This document shows, in pieces, positions 8,709 through 18,249 of a stretch of 64,000 nt of DNA. The DNA lies in the NCBI RefSeq assembly GCF_900182615.1, contig NZ_FXTE01000004.1, positions 159,772 to 223,771 on the forward strand, given 5' to 3'. Every line of letters starts with the position of its first letter. The stretch's first letter is position 1. The stretch comes from Ruegeria faecimaris. Its GTDB lineage: Bacteria > Pseudomonadota > Alphaproteobacteria > Rhodobacterales > Rhodobacteraceae. Under the pieces are notes generated by a model. The model made no database searches and was not told the DNA's origin. It worked only from the letters and a program-made list of their open reading frames with translations. A program made the translations under genes and the position numbers.

Positions 8709-9593
8709 CTATCGTTGAATAAGCGCGTCGACAGCCGCGCGCTTTACAGCGGCGGTCAGCGGCGAAAGGGCCGAGGATAAGACACGCCCGACCTGCCAGG
8801 TCAGCGGAACATCAAGGGGCGTGTCTGGTATCAAGGGGCACAACAGGCCATCTGCCAAAGGCTTTTGTACCAGCTCAATCGGGTTCATTCCCCACCCGAT
8901 GCCGGCGATCGCTGCATCCACAAACCCGTGTGAGGATGGCAGAAAATGCGATGGCGGGGAAATGTAGTGCCCAAACTCTCTCGCAAACCAGGCTTTCTGA
9001 AGACCGTCCTTTTGATTGAAGGTCAGGCACGGTGCTATGGCAAGGCTGCTTTTGGTTACACCGTCCCGGAACCATTTATGCATAAAACCTGGGCTGGCCG
9101 TTGGAATGTACCTGAAATCCCCAAGTGGATGGGCATCGCAGCCAGAGACCGGTTGCCCTCCGGTGGTAACAGCCGCGCTGACCTCACCGCGGCGCAACCA
9201 ATCGGCCGAATGGTCCTGATCATCAATTACCAGATCGAACAGCAATTCATCTGTTTGGGCCATCGCAGCGATGAACCATGTGGCCAAACTGTCTGCAGGA
9301 ATTGCAATGCGCACCTGGGTCGGGCCAGAGGTTCCCTCCAACGCAAGTTCACGGGCCAGCTGTGCCTCAAGCAGCCCGATATCCTCGGCGTATCTGGCAA
9401 TGCGCAAGCCGGCGGGTGTCGCTGTGCAGGGCGCACCACGAGTGATCAGAGCGGCGCCTATCCGATCCTCTAATGACTTGATCCGCTGCGATATCGCCGA
9501 AGGCGTCACCGACAGCTCTGTGGCGGCGGCGTCAAAGCTTCCGTGGCGTAGAATGGCCGAAAGTGCGGCAAGGTGATTGGGATCCAGCAACAT
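8709..9593 (-). CDS. argP: LysR-family regulator, ArgP/LysG type
   Basis: 294 residues. Residues 1-60 form a LysR winged helix-turn-helix (LAALSAILRHGSFDAAATEL, SVTPSAISQRIKSLEDRIG). The remainder is a LysR substrate-binding domain whose start (ALITRGAPCTATPAGLRI) is diagnostic of the ArgP/LysG (IciA) group. In Escherichia coli and Corynebacterium these regulators sense lysine or arginine and switch on the basic amino acid exporter. Here the gene is divergent from a LysE/ArgO exporter with an 86-base shared control region, which matches that known pairing. Confidence 0.9.
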   Translation of the reverse strand: MLLDPNHLAALSAILRHGSFDAAATELSVTPSAISQRIKSLEDRIGAALITRGAPCTATPAGLRIARYAEDIGLLEAQLARELALEGTSGPTQVRIAIPADSLATWFIAAMAQTDELLFDLVIDDQDHSADWLRRGEVSAAVTTGGQPVSGCDAHPLGDFRYIPTASPGFMHKWFRDGVTKSSLAIAPCLTFNQKDGLQKAWFAREFGHYISPPSHFLPSSHGFVDAAIAGIGWGMNPIELVQKPLADGLLCPLIPDTPLDVPLTWQVGRVLSSALSPLTAAVKRAAVDALIQR

Positions 9594-9626
9594 TAGCAGA
9601 GCTTAATCAGGTGTAACTTCTTTAAT

Positions 9627-9660
9627 TTGATAAATCGACTGACTGGCTCTAGTCAATCAA
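9627..9660. promoter_or_regulatory. Possible LysR-type operator between argP and lysE-like gene
   Basis: The 86-base divergent spacer holds nested arms TTGAT...ATCAA and GACT...AGTC just upstream of the exporter. The dyad is imperfect. A LysR binding site is expected here from the arrangement; the exact site is inferred. Confidence 0.35.
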
Positions 9661-9679
9661 ATCGAACACAGGAGGTTTC

Positions 9680-10279
9680 ATGTCCGCATCTCTGATTTCC
9701 GGATTCGCTCTGGGCTTTAGTCTGATTTTGGCCATTGGTGCGCAGAACGCCTTTGTCCTGCGTCAAGGGCTGCGCCGCGAACATGTTTTTGCCCTATGCC
9801 TGACCTGCGCCGTATCGGATGCCATTCTGATTGCGGCAGGGGTTGCCGGGTTCGGAACGCTTGCTCAGACCGCTCCTTGGTTCGAGCCGGTCATGCGCTA
9901 TGGCGGGGCTGTGTTTCTGACCTGGTACGGGTTGCGCAGCCTGCTATCGGCCTGGCGCGGCGGGTCTTCCATGGATGTCAGTGAAGGGACACGTTCAAGT
10001 CTGAGGTCTGTCCTGCTGACCGTGCTGGCATTCACCTGGTTGAATCCGCATGTCTATCTGGACACGGTGGTTCTGATCGGGTCGATATCTGCACAATATG
10101 ATGACCGGTTGGCCTTTGCTATTGGAGCGATGCTGTCCAGCTTTGTCTTCTTCTTCTCGTTGGGCTACGGGGCAAGGATTCTGTCGCCGGTCTTTGCCCG
10201 CCCAAGGGCATGGCAGGTGCTGGATATTGTTATCGGTTTTGTCATGCTGGCGATTGCGGCCAAGCTGGTGGCGATCTGA
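9680..10279 (+). CDS. LysE/ArgO family basic amino acid exporter
   Basis: 199 residues with six hydrophobic segments. It contains the conserved LysE N-terminal motif GAQNAFVLRQGLRREHVF and the central LAFTWLNPHVYLDTVVLIG, both hallmarks of the LysE/ArgO inner-membrane exporters for lysine and arginine. It is divergent from the ArgP-like regulator, which is expected to activate it when intracellular basic amino acids rise. A good AGGAGG ribosome-binding site precedes the ATG. Length and motifs are complete. Confidence 0.93.
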   Translation: MSASLISGFALGFSLILAIGAQNAFVLRQGLRREHVFALCLTCAVSDAILIAAGVAGFGTLAQTAPWFEPVMRYGGAVFLTWYGLRSLLSAWRGGSSMDVSEGTRSSLRSVLLTVLAFTWLNPHVYLDTVVLIGSISAQYDDRLAFAIGAMLSSFVFFFSLGYGARILSPVFARPRAWQVLDIVIGFVMLAIAAKLVAI

Positions 10280-10319
10280 GGTCTTGTTCCCGCCTGTGTT
10301 TCGGTGTTGAACCGTTAAC

Positions 10320-11228
10320 ATGACAACTCAACCTAACACCTATCGGCCATTGGCGGGAATGTTCTGGATGTTTTCCGCCGGTCTGTCCTTTGTTGTCATG
10401 ACTGCGCTCGTCAAATCTCTGGGCACCTCCATGGACCCGATACAGGCCGCATTTCTGCGCTTTGTCTTTGGGTTGGTGTTCCTACTGCCAGCGTTATGGC
10501 TGATCGTTACGACACCTCTGACACGTAGGCATTTGACACTGTTCGGCATCCGCGGGGTGGTTCACGCCATTGCCGTGATGCTGTGGTTCTTTTCCATGAC
10601 CCGAATTCCGTTGGCCGAAGTCACGGCCATGAACTACATGACGCCGGTCTATGTCACATTGGGTGCTGTGCTGTTTCTAGGCGAGAAACTAGCCTTCCGC
10701 CGGATTGCCGCCATTGGTGTCGCATTGATCGGTGTAGCAATTATTCTCCGACCTGGGTTTCGGGATATCTCGGTTGGTCACGTGACCATGTTGGGCACTT
10801 CGTTGACGCTTGGTGCATCCTACCTGCTGGCCAAAATGCTGGTGCGAGATCTGCCGCCCTCGGTCGTGGTTGCACATATGTCCATATGGGTGACGATGGC
10901 GCTGATACCTTTTGCCATTGCCGTGTGGTCCCCACCAAGTCTCCATGACTTGGGTGTGCTGTTTCTGGTTGCCTGTTTTGCCACACTTGGACACTATCTG
11001 ATGACCTTGGCCCTGCAGGCCGCCCCCGTAGCAGTGACGCAGCCCGTCACATTCTTACAGCTGATCTGGGCCACGCTGGTTGGGGCGTTGGTTTTCCACG
11101 AAAGCGTAGATTTGTGGGTGGTCGCCGGGGGCACGCTGATTCTGTTGGCAGTCAGTTTTATTGCCTGGCGCGAGGCCGTGTTGAACCGCAGCAGCCTGAC
11201 GACCCCCAGTATTGCACCTAAACTTTAG
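10320..11228 (+). CDS. DMT-superfamily EamA permease
   Basis: 302 residues with ten predicted membrane spans arranged as two EamA repeats (each about 140 residues; TRIPLAEVTAMNYMTPVYV in the first, ALQAAPVAVTQPVTFLQLIW in the second). Inner-membrane drug/metabolite-type exporter, substrate unknown. It is codirectional with lysE (40-base gap) and ends 87 bases before betI, so it may be read with either neighbour, but no functional tie to choline is evident. Confidence 0.88.
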   Translation: MTTQPNTYRPLAGMFWMFSAGLSFVVMTALVKSLGTSMDPIQAAFLRFVFGLVFLLPALWLIVTTPLTRRHLTLFGIRGVVHAIAVMLWFFSMTRIPLAEVTAMNYMTPVYVTLGAVLFLGEKLAFRRIAAIGVALIGVAIILRPGFRDISVGHVTMLGTSLTLGASYLLAKMLVRDLPPSVVVAHMSIWVTMALIPFAIAVWSPPSLHDLGVLFLVACFATLGHYLMTLALQAAPVAVTQPVTFLQLIWATLVGALVFHESVDLWVVAGGTLILLAVSFIAWREAVLNRSSLTTPSIAPKL

Positions 11229-11255
11229 CCGATTTCTGCCGAAAAAACGTTATTA

Positions 11256-11269
11256 ATTGACGAGTCAAT
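11256..11269. promoter_or_regulatory. Putative BetI operator upstream of betI
   Basis: The 14-base dyad ATTGACGAGTCAAT lies 46 bases before the betI ATG. The exact reverse complement occurs upstream of the betaine/choline-type ABC transporter at 44490-44503. BetI is a TetR-type repressor that autoregulates in known bet clusters. Assignment of this site to BetI is inferred from position and recurrence. Confidence 0.7.
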
Positions 11270-11315
11270 AAAAATCTCCTAGCGTTTTTCTATCAAAAGC
11301 AGTTGAGGGGTACGG

Positions 11316-11888
11316 ATGCCGAAACTCGGAATGGAGCCAATCCGCCGTGATGCGATCGTTAAGGCAACGATTGCTGAGCTCGGGTCGAAAAAATCCCTCG
11401 ATGTAACCGTCAGCCAGATCGCTAAGCGGGCTGGCATGTCCAGCGCGCTGGCACATCACTATTTCGGCGGTAAAGATCAGATTTTTCTGGCAGCGATGCG
11501 CCGCATCCTGTCGGATTTCGGGGCAGAGGTCCGGTCAGAACTGAAAGCAGCCACGCCAAATGGACGCGCGCAGGCGATCATCCGGGCATGCTTTGCCCCA
11601 TCCTGTTTCACGCCGGATGTGACGGCAGCGTGGATGACATTCTACGTTCTTGCGCAGACCAATGACGACGCCCTGCGATTGTGGCAGATTTATCAGGCCC
11701 GTATCCGGTCGAACCTAGTTTATGCGCTGCGCCCGCATTTGGCCGATCCGGTTGAGGCGGCCGGGAACATGATCGCCTTGATCGACGGACTTTATATCCA
11801 CGCCGCGCTGAGCGCCCCGGAAGAACCGCAACTGGCTGTAAACCACGCGATGCGCGTGCTCAGCACCTTGCTCGAGGCCGAGAAATGA
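11316..11888 (+). CDS. betI: Choline-responsive TetR-family repressor BetI
   Basis: 190 residues. The N-terminal TetR helix-turn-helix lies at about residues 25-50 (VTVSQIAKRAGMSSALAHHY), and the rest matches BetI closely (ACFAPSCFTPDVTAAWMTFY; IDGLYIHAALS). BetI represses bet genes and is released by choline. It heads the betI-betC-betA cluster and overlaps betC by the four bases ATGA. A dyad likely to be its own operator lies 46 bases upstream; GAGGGG precedes the ATG. Confidence 0.95.
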   Translation: MPKLGMEPIRRDAIVKATIAELGSKKSLDVTVSQIAKRAGMSSALAHHYFGGKDQIFLAAMRRILSDFGAEVRSELKAATPNGRAQAIIRACFAPSCFTPDVTAAWMTFYVLAQTNDDALRLWQIYQARIRSNLVYALRPHLADPVEAAGNMIALIDGLYIHAALSAPEEPQLAVNHAMRVLSTLLEAEK

Positions 11889-13393
11889 CAAAACCTAATA
11901 TTCTGATCCTGATGGTGGATCAGTTGAACGGGACCCTTTTTCCTGACGGTCCTGTCGACTGGCTGCATGCGCCAAACCTGAAAAAGCTGGCCGAACGATC
12001 CACGCGATTTGCGAATGCCTATACGGCGTCGCCCCTGTGTGCGCCGGGTCGGGCCAGTTTTATGTCCGGTCAGTTGCCGTCGCGCACTGGTGTCTATGAC
12101 AATGCCGCCGAGTTTGGCAGTGATATTCCGACATATGCCCACCATCTGCGCCGTGCAGGGTACTATACCTGTCTGTCGGGCAAGATGCATTTCGTCGGGC
12201 CTGATCAGTTGCACGGGTTTGAAGATCGCCTAACCACCGACATCTACCCCGCCGATTTCGGCTGGACCCCGGACTACCGTAAACCAGGCGAGCGGATTGA
12301 CTGGTGGTATCACAATATGGGTTCGGTCACGGGCGCAGGTGTAGCCGAGATTTCCAACCAAATGGAATATGATGACGAGGTGGCTTATAACGCCAAGTCC
12401 AAGCTATACGATCTGGCCCGTGGCAAGGACGACCGTCCATGGTGCCTGACTGTAAGCTTTACCCACCCGCATGATCCCTATGTTGCACGTCGCAAATACT
12501 GGGACCTGTACGAAGATTGCGAGCACCTTCTGCCCGAGATTGCCGACCTTGGTTATGATAATCAGGACCCGCATTCGAAACGGATTTTTGACGCCAATGA
12601 CTGGCGCAGCTTTGACATCACTCAAGAAGATACCCGCAAATCACGCCGCGCCTATTTCGCCAATATCTCTTATCTGGACGACAAGGTCGGAGAAATCCTC
12701 GAGGTGTTAGAGACCACGCGGCAAGAGGCGATCATCCTGTTCGTTTCGGATCATGGCGATATGCTTGGTGAACGCGGATTGTGGTTCAAGATGACCTTCT
12801 ATGAAGGGTCATCCCGCGTCCCGCTGATGATCTGTGCGCCCGATCTGCCAGCGGGCCGGATCGACGCTCCGGTTTCGACCATAGATGTGACGCCGACCTT
12901 GGGTGCTCTTGCCGGTGTCGATATGGCAGAGATCGCGCCGTGGACAGATGGCGAAAACCTTGTGCCGCTGGCCATGGGGCACGAGCGCAGTGCGCCGGTC
13001 GCGATGGAATATGCAGCCGAGGCCTCTTATGCGCCACTGGTGTCCTTGCGCTATGGCAAATGGAAATACAACCGATGTGCGCTAGACCCTGATCAACTGT
13101 TCGACCTCGAGGCGGACCCTTCCGAGTTGGAGAACCTTGCAGACAGGCCAGAGCATGCAGGAACGTTACAGACCTTGCGTGCCAAGTCCGATGCTCGCTG
13201 GGATCTGGATCGGTTCGACGCCGAAGTTCGCGCCAGCCAGGCGCGTCGCTGGGTCGTGTACGAGGCGTTGCGCCAGGGCGGGTATTATCCTTGGGACTAC
13301 CAGCCCCTGCAGAAAGCATCTGAGCGGTACATGCGTAACCACATGGATCTGAATATCGTCGAGGAAAGCCAACGCTTTCCACGCGGAGAGTAA
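11885..13393 (+). CDS. betC: Choline-sulfatase BetC
   Basis: 502 residues, the usual length. Hydrolyses choline-O-sulfate to choline and sulfate. The sulfatase signature CAPGR sits at residues 52-56, so Cys52 is the residue expected to mature to formylglycine; VDQLNG supplies the early metal-binding Asp (12), and FVSDHGDMLGERGLW supplies the later metal-binding Asp-His. The C-terminal region (RRWVVYEALRQGGYYPWDYQP) is specific to choline-sulfatases. The start codon overlaps the betI stop, and betA follows after a short hairpin, so all three are probably one transcript. No signal peptide, so it acts in the cytoplasm after uptake of the sulfate ester. Confidence 0.95.
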   Translation: MTKPNILILMVDQLNGTLFPDGPVDWLHAPNLKKLAERSTRFANAYTASPLCAPGRASFMSGQLPSRTGVYDNAAEFGSDIPTYAHHLRRAGYYTCLSGKMHFVGPDQLHGFEDRLTTDIYPADFGWTPDYRKPGERIDWWYHNMGSVTGAGVAEISNQMEYDDEVAYNAKSKLYDLARGKDDRPWCLTVSFTHPHDPYVARRKYWDLYEDCEHLLPEIADLGYDNQDPHSKRIFDANDWRSFDITQEDTRKSRRAYFANISYLDDKVGEILEVLETTRQEAIILFVSDHGDMLGERGLWFKMTFYEGSSRVPLMICAPDLPAGRIDAPVSTIDVTPTLGALAGVDMAEIAPWTDGENLVPLAMGHERSAPVAMEYAAEASYAPLVSLRYGKWKYNRCALDPDQLFDLEADPSELENLADRPEHAGTLQTLRAKSDARWDLDRFDAEVRASQARRWVVYEALRQGGYYPWDYQPLQKASERYMRNHMDLNIVEESQRFPRGE

Positions 13394-13428
13394 CAACCCG
13401 AATTAACAAGACCCTCTCCGGTCAGGCA

Positions 13429-13453
13429 GAGATTTTTCGATGAAAAATCTTGG
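13429..13453. repeat. Palindromic element GATTTTTC-GAT-GAAAAATC between betC and betA
   Basis: A hairpin-forming 19-base palindrome (GATTTTTC / GAAAAATC) lies in the betC-betA spacer, followed by TTGG. A close copy lies after the mutase gene (26809-26833). It may be an attenuator or a dispersed small repeat. No long T-run follows it, so read-through into betA is likely. Confidence 0.6.
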
Positions 13454-13479
13454 CTCCGGTTGAGAATGGAGACCCGAAA

Positions 13480-15138
13480 ATGGAAGCAGATTTCGTCATC
13501 GTCGGCGCAGGTTCCGCAGGCTGCGCGATGGCATATCGTTTGAGTGAGGCCGGTGCCTCGGTTCTGGTGATCGAGCATGGCGGTACCGACATGGGCCCGT
13601 TTATCCAGATGCCCGCCGCGCTAAGCTATCCGATGAACATGTCGCGCTATGACTGGGGCTATCAATCCGAGCCTGAGCCGCATCTGAACAACCGCCGCCT
13701 GGCCTGCCCGCGAGGGAAGGTGATCGGCGGATCCTCTTCGATCAACGGAATGGTTTATGTGCGCGGCCACGCCCGGGACTTCGATACCTGGGCCGAGATG
13801 GGCGCGGATGGCTGGTCTTATGCGGATGTGCTGCCGTATTACAAACGGATGGAGACCTGGCATGACGGCGGTCATGGTGGTGATTCCGCGTGGCGGGGCA
13901 CTGACGGGCCGCTGCATGTGTCGCGGGGCCCGCGTGCGAACCCGCTGTTCCAGGCCTTTGTCGATGCGGGCCAGCAAGCCGGGTATGAAGTCACGGGCGA
14001 CTATAACGGTGAAAAGCAAGAAGGCTTCGGCCCGATGGAGCAGACCGTCTGGAAAGGGCGGCGCTGGTCGGCGGCAAATGCCTATCTGCGGCCTGCGCTC
14101 AAGCGCGAGAACTGTGATATCGTGCGCGGTCTGGCGACCCGGATTGTTCTGGAAAACGGAAGTGCTGTTGGTGTTGAACTGATCCGTGGCGGCAAGACAG
14201 AGGTCATCCGCGCCCGCCGCGAAGTGGTCATCGCAGCCTCGTCCATCAATTCGCCGAAACTTTTGATGCTGTCTGGAATCGGCCCGGCTGCGCATTTGGC
14301 TGAGCAGGGGATCGGAGTTGTTGCAGACCGTCCGGGAGTTGGCGCAAATCTACAGGACCATTTGGAGCTGTATATCCAGCAGGCCTCGCTTCAGCCGATC
14401 ACACTCTACAAACACTGGAACCTGGTCAGCAAAGGCCTGATCGGGGCGCAATGGCTGTTCACCAAGACCGGCCTTGGTGCCTCGAACCAGTTCGAAAGCG
14501 CGGCCTTTATCCGATCAAGGCCGGGTGTCGAATACCCCGACATCCAGTACCACTTCCTGCCGATGGCGGTGCGCTATGACGGGCAGGCTGCGGCCGAGGG
14601 GCACGGGTTCCAAGCACATGTGGGTCCGATGCGATCGGAATCACGGGGTGCTGTGACATTGCGCTCGGATCGACCCGAGGACGCACCTGTCATCCGGTTC
14701 AATTACATGAGCCAGGAAAAAGATTGGGAGGAGTTCCGCACCTGTATCCGCCTGACGCGAGAGATTTTCGGGCAAGAGGCGTTCAGACCCTTTGCCGGGA
14801 AAGAGATTCAGCCCGGTGCTGCGGTACAAACAGATGAAGAGTTGAACGCCTTTATCGCTGAGCATGCCGAAAGTGCCTATCATCCCTGCGGCACCTGCAG
14901 GATGGGACGGGCGGATGACCAGAACGCGGTTGTCGACTCCGAAGGCCGGGTGATCGGCGTGGATCGGCTGCGTGTGGCGGACAGTTCGATCTTTCCGCAA
15001 ATCACCAACGGCAACCTTAATGCGCCGTCGATCATGGTGGGCGAGAAAGTCTCGGATCATCTGCTGGGCAAAGATCCGTTGCCCAAAGCCAATGATCAAC
15101 CTTGGATTCATCCGCAATGGGCCTCGGCGCAGCGCTGA
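13480..15138 (+). CDS. betA: Choline dehydrogenase BetA
   Basis: 552 residues from the ATG at 13480, which has GGAG 9 bases upstream; a longer TTG-started reading is less likely. GMC-family flavoprotein: VGAGSAG at residues 8-14 binds [18 protein letters not shown] (77-91) is the GMC signature, and [10 protein letters not shown] near the C-terminus carries the active-site His. Oxidises choline to betaine aldehyde, donating electrons to the membrane chain. It is the last gene of the bet cluster. The betaine aldehyde dehydrogenase gene betB is not in this window. Confidence 0.94.
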   Translation: MEADFVIVGAGSAGCAMAYRLSEAGASVLVIEHGGTDMGPFIQMPAALSYPMNMSRYDWGYQSEPEPHLNNRRLACPRGKVIGGSSSINGMVYVRGHARDFDTWAEMGADGWSYADVLPYYKRMETWHDGGHGGDSAWRGTDGPLHVSRGPRANPLFQAFVDAGQQAGYEVTGDYNGEKQEGFGPMEQTVWKGRRWSAANAYLRPALKRENCDIVRGLATRIVLENGSAVGVELIRGGKTEVIRARREVVIAASSINSPKLLMLSGIGPAAHLAEQGIGVVADRPGVGANLQDHLELYIQQASLQPITLYKHWNLVSKGLIGAQWLFTKTGLGASNQFESAAFIRSRPGVEYPDIQYHFLPMAVRYDGQAAAEGHGFQAHVGPMRSESRGAVTLRSDRPEDAPVIRFNYMSQEKDWEEFRTCIRLTREIFGQEAFRPFAGKEIQPGAAVQTDEELNAFIAEHAESAYHPCGTCRMGRADDQNAVVDSEGRVIGVDRLRVADSSIFPQITNGNLNAPSIMVGEKVSDHLLGKDPLPKANDQPWIHPQWASAQR

Positions 15139-15216
15139 TTTGATCCGCGTCAAAGCGGGGGGAGTGGGACCAATATAGACCTGAATCGCAACGCATTTTC
15201 TAAGGAGCGAACAGGA

Positions 15217-15456
15217 ATGTCCCACACCCCGCACGAATTGGCCGAAGAGTTTCCCGACAAGGTCGAATTGATCAGTCAGCTTAAACAGTCCGATGCGCAT
15301 TTTTCTCGTCTGGCCGAAGAGTATCATGAGGTCAATCGTATCGTGCACCGCGCGGAAACTAACGTCGAGCCGATGGAGGACCTTGCCGAAGGCGAGCTGC
15401 GCAAGAAACGCGCCGCATTGAAGGATGAGATCTGGGCGATTTTGTCGAACGCTTAA
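15217..15456 (+). CDS. DUF465/YdcH family small coiled-coil protein
   Basis: 79 residues with the DUF465 pattern: FSRLAEEYHEVNRIVHRAE followed by a helix rich in Lys/Arg (LRKKRAALKDEIWAIL). The predicted structure is a short alpha-helical hairpin. Function of the family is unknown. TAAGGAGCG precedes the ATG. It is a single gene converging on pccR, with a hairpin between them. Confidence 0.88.
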   Translation: MSHTPHELAEEFPDKVELISQLKQSDAHFSRLAEEYHEVNRIVHRAETNVEPMEDLAEGELRKKRAALKDEIWAILSNA

Positions 15457-15463
15457 GGGTTGG

Positions 15464-15484
15464 GCGGGGGCATTGCCCCCGTTT
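15464..15484. terminator. Hairpin between convergent DUF465 gene and pccR
   Basis: CGGGGGC-ATT-GCCCCCG stem with short T-run (GTTTC) on the plus strand; it lies between two converging genes. Confidence 0.5.
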
Positions 15485-15515
15485 CGGCTGGCCGTGGTTT
15501 TAGGCCGGGTAAAGC

Positions 15516-16916
15516 TCAGGTGACTTCATAGGGTAAGGTTCCGCGGGTATGAGTGTCGATGGACAGGCGACGTTCCAGCGGAGGAACTGACCGTTGGTGG
15601 CAGTTCTGGCGTTCGCAGATCCGGCACGAGATACCTATGGGCTCGTAGGCACTGGCGTTTGAGATATCCAGATTGTCGGCATAAACCAACGCTTCGGCGT
15701 GGCGGACCTCGCATCCCAGCGCAATCGCATAGCGCCGTACAGGCGCTCCGTACGAACCGCCCGATTTCGAAACATCCCGCGCCAGCGAGATATAGCGGAC
15801 CCCGTCCGGGGTTTCGGCAAGCTGCCGCAGGAAGTGACCCGGAGTTTCAAAGGCGCGATGCACATTCCACAACGGGCAGGCACCGCCAAAGCGCGCAAAT
15901 TGCAGGCGCGTGGCGGAGTGGCGTTTTGTGATCGTTCCGGCCTGATCCACCCGAACAAAGAAGAATGGTATCCCCTTTGCACCGGGGCGCTGCAGCGTCG
16001 AAAGCCTGTGGGCCACCTGTTCGATGGATGCTCCAAAACGATTGCTGAGCAATTCCAAATCATGGCGGTAAAGCTGGGCTGCACTGAGAAATTCGCCATA
16101 GGGCATCAGAGAGGCGCCAGCGAAATAATTCGCCAAGCCGATCTTCGCAATCGCGCGCGCCTCATCACTGTGAAATTTGGCGAAATCCAGTGTCGCTTCA
16201 AGCAGCTTGTCCTGATTGATTAGGGATACCTGCAAGAGCAGTTGAAACACTTGTGTTTGCGGTGCAATCCGTGATGACAGCAGCAATGTTTTGCTATCCG
16301 CATCGTATTTCCGGGTTTCTTCGATATCCGGGAACTGAACGCGAATACCATTTTCACCCAAGCTTTCGATTGCGGCGGCGCGAATTCCGCCTTTGTCCTG
16401 AGCGCGGCCAGAAAATCGTTCTGCGGCCCGGTCAACCGCGTCTATGTAGTTGTCGCAATAATGGAAAAAGTCTCGCACTTCTTCCCAGGGGCTGGCCTGA
16501 ATCTGTGCGTCTTCACGTCCCAGGGCTTCGTCCAGCGAGGCCAGCCTTTCATGCGTCTGGCGATACGTGCGGTGCAGGGCGATAAACGCTCGGGCCATTG
16601 CGGGGGCGTTTGAAGCTGTTAGGCGCAGATCAGCGAGCGGTGGCATGGCGTCATCAAACACGGGGTCCGCCAGCGCCTCGCGCAGGTCTGAGACCAGACG
16701 TTCGCTGTCGCCAGTGCTAAGTTCGGTCACGTCCATGCCGAATTCCTGCGCCAGAGCCAGAACAACCGTGGTCGAGATCGGGCGGTTGTTATTCTCCATC
16801 TGGTTCAGATAGGGAAGCGAAACCCCCAGTTTGGCTGCGAATTCCTTTTGTGTCAGCGTCAGGCGCGTGCGCATTTCACGCAGTTTTGCACCAGCATAGA
16901 GCTTTTGGGTCGCCAT
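15516..16916 (-). CDS. pccR: Short-chain fatty acyl-CoA regulator PccR
   Basis: 466 residues from the ATG at 16916 (a TTG five codons upstream is unlikely). Residues 8-62 are an XRE-type helix-turn-helix (LTLTQKEFAAKLGVSLPYLN). The large C-terminal part is the ScfR ligand region, ending in the cysteine cluster CRICERQNC. This is the architecture of PccR, which in Rhodobacter sphaeroides activates pccB during growth on propionate or acetate and recognises TTTGCAAA repeats. Here pccB lies 1.5 kb away, with matching half-sites upstream of both genes. One half-site overlaps this gene's own ribosome-binding region (AAAGG), suggesting autoregulation. The MFS gene lies directly upstream on the same strand. 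Confidence 0.88.
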   Translation of the reverse strand: MATQKLYAGAKLREMRTRLTLTQKEFAAKLGVSLPYLNQMENNNRPISTTVVLALAQEFGMDVTELSTGDSERLVSDLREALADPVFDDAMPPLADLRLTASNAPAMARAFIALHRTYRQTHERLASLDEALGREDAQIQASPWEEVRDFFHYCDNYIDAVDRAAERFSGRAQDKGGIRAAAIESLGENGIRVQFPDIEETRKYDADSKTLLLSSRIAPQTQVFQLLLQVSLINQDKLLEATLDFAKFHSDEARAIAKIGLANYFAGASLMPYGEFLSAAQLYRHDLELLSNRFGASIEQVAHRLSTLQRPGAKGIPFFFVRVDQAGTITKRHSATRLQFARFGGACPLWNVHRAFETPGHFLRQLAETPDGVRYISLARDVSKSGGSYGAPVRRYAIALGCEVRHAEALVYADNLDISNASAYEPIGISCRICERQNCHQRSVPPLERRLSIDTHTRGTLPYEVT

Positions 16917-16924
16917 GGCGTGCC

Positions 16925-16962
16925 TTTGCAACTTTTCTAATCTTGAACGCTAGCTTTGCAAA
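16925..16962. promoter_or_regulatory. Two TTTGCAAA-type half-sites upstream of pccR
   Basis: TTTGCAAC (16925-16932) and TTTGCAAA (16955-16962) are spaced 30 bases apart, start to start. The first covers the Shine-Dalgarno area of pccR. TTTGCAAA is the recognition element reported for PccR in R. sphaeroides; the spacing there differs, so this is a probable rather than certain operator. Confidence 0.55.
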
Positions 16963-16981
16963 CCGTCCTGCGCAAGGCGTG

Positions 16982-18187
16982 TTACAGGCCCAAATACCGT
17001 TCGCGCCGGATCACGATGGCAATAGCAACGATGGCAAATGTTGCAGAGGCCAACATCAGCCACAGCAGCGGCATCGCGCCTGTTTCATGGGTTAATATTG
17101 CGCCCGTGAGCGCGCTCAGGCCAGCTCCGCCGCCCAGCATGATGGCCCCGCTCAGCCCAGATGCTGTCGCGGCCAGGTGCGGGCGGACGGACAGTGCGCC
17201 TGAAGTTGCGTTTGGAATGGTCATACCATTGCCCACACCAACAATGGTCATGAACCCAAAGAAGCTGAGAACCGAGCCGAAGCCCGTAAGGAACACGATA
17301 GTCGACAGTGCAACGCCGGTTGCGTTCATCCAGCACCCCCAAAGAACCATCCGGTTCACACCAAAGCGGACAGAGAACCTGCCGCTGAAGAAGTTGCCGA
17401 AGAAATAACCCACCGCGGGGGCGCCGAAGTAAATGCCAAGTTCTGACGCTGTTAGGCCGAACAGTTCAGTCCCGACGAAAGGCGCGCCGCCCAGATAAGC
17501 GAAGAAAGCGCCCGACGACAGGGCTGAGGCCATGGAATAGCCCCAGAACCGAGGGGATCTGAGCAATTCCGGGTATTCACGAAATTGCTGCAGCAAAGTT
17601 AGCCCGCTTTTGCGGGATGTTTCTCCGAAGTCGGAATAGGTCAGCATTAGCGCCAGTAGACCCAGCCCGAAAGGAAGCCAGAAATTTGCCTTCCAGCCAA
17701 AGCTCTCTTCCAGAAAGCCGCCGATGGCAGGGCCGATCATTGGAACAATGGCCATTCCCATGGTGACATAGCCGATCATCGAAGCGGCTTGATCCGCTTC
17801 GTAAAGGTCTCGCACCGCTGCGCGGCTAAGGACCATTCCAACAGCTACGACCGCTTGAAACATCCTGAAGGCCAGAAATACTTCGGCGTTCGGGGAGTAG
17901 ATGCAACCCAGTGTCGCAATCAGAAACAGAACCAATCCCCAGAGAATAACCGGCCTGCGGCCAACCTTATCTGCGATGGGGCCGATCAGAATTTGGATTA
18001 CTGCGCTGATCATCAGATACAGAGCGATCGACAGCTGCATGACTTTGTAGTCTGCGTCAAAATACGCGGCCATATTGGGCAGGCTGGGAAGGAAAAGATT
18101 CAAGCTCAGCGCTGACAGCCCGGATAGCATCACAAGTGTGGCAATGGTTGGGGGCGAACGACGCGCTGGCGAAGAAGTAAACTGCAT
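16982..18187 (-). CDS. Bcr/CflA-type MFS efflux transporter
   Basis: 401 residues with 12 predicted membrane spans. LNLFLPSLPNMAAYF in the first span and GPIADKVGRRPVIL (residues about 68-81) are the loop motif and signature of the Bcr/CflA multidrug group; SRAAVRDLYEADQAASMIGY is the group's span-5 region. Inner-membrane drug/proton antiporter type. It lies between pccR (same strand, 65-base gap) and pccB (divergent, 183-base spacer with PccR-type half-sites), so it could be under the same control. A role in exporting short acids or acyl derivatives would be speculation. Confidence 0.88.
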   Translation of the reverse strand: MQFTSSPARRSPPTIATLVMLSGLSALSLNLFLPSLPNMAAYFDADYKVMQLSIALYLMISAVIQILIGPIADKVGRRPVILWGLVLFLIATLGCIYSPNAEVFLAFRMFQAVVAVGMVLSRAAVRDLYEADQAASMIGYVTMGMAIVPMIGPAIGGFLEESFGWKANFWLPFGLGLLALMLTYSDFGETSRKSGLTLLQQFREYPELLRSPRFWGYSMASALSSGAFFAYLGGAPFVGTELFGLTASELGIYFGAPAVGYFFGNFFSGRFSVRFGVNRMVLWGCWMNATGVALSTIVFLTGFGSVLSFFGFMTIVGVGNGMTIPNATSGALSVRPHLAATASGLSGAIMLGGGAGLSALTGAILTHETGAMPLLWLMLASATFAIVAIAIVIRRERYLGL

Positions 18188-18249
18188 GGTTCACATGTAT
18201 AGTGACGGTTTTTGGGATTGCCATCCGTGACCGTGTCTCAGTGCGAAAC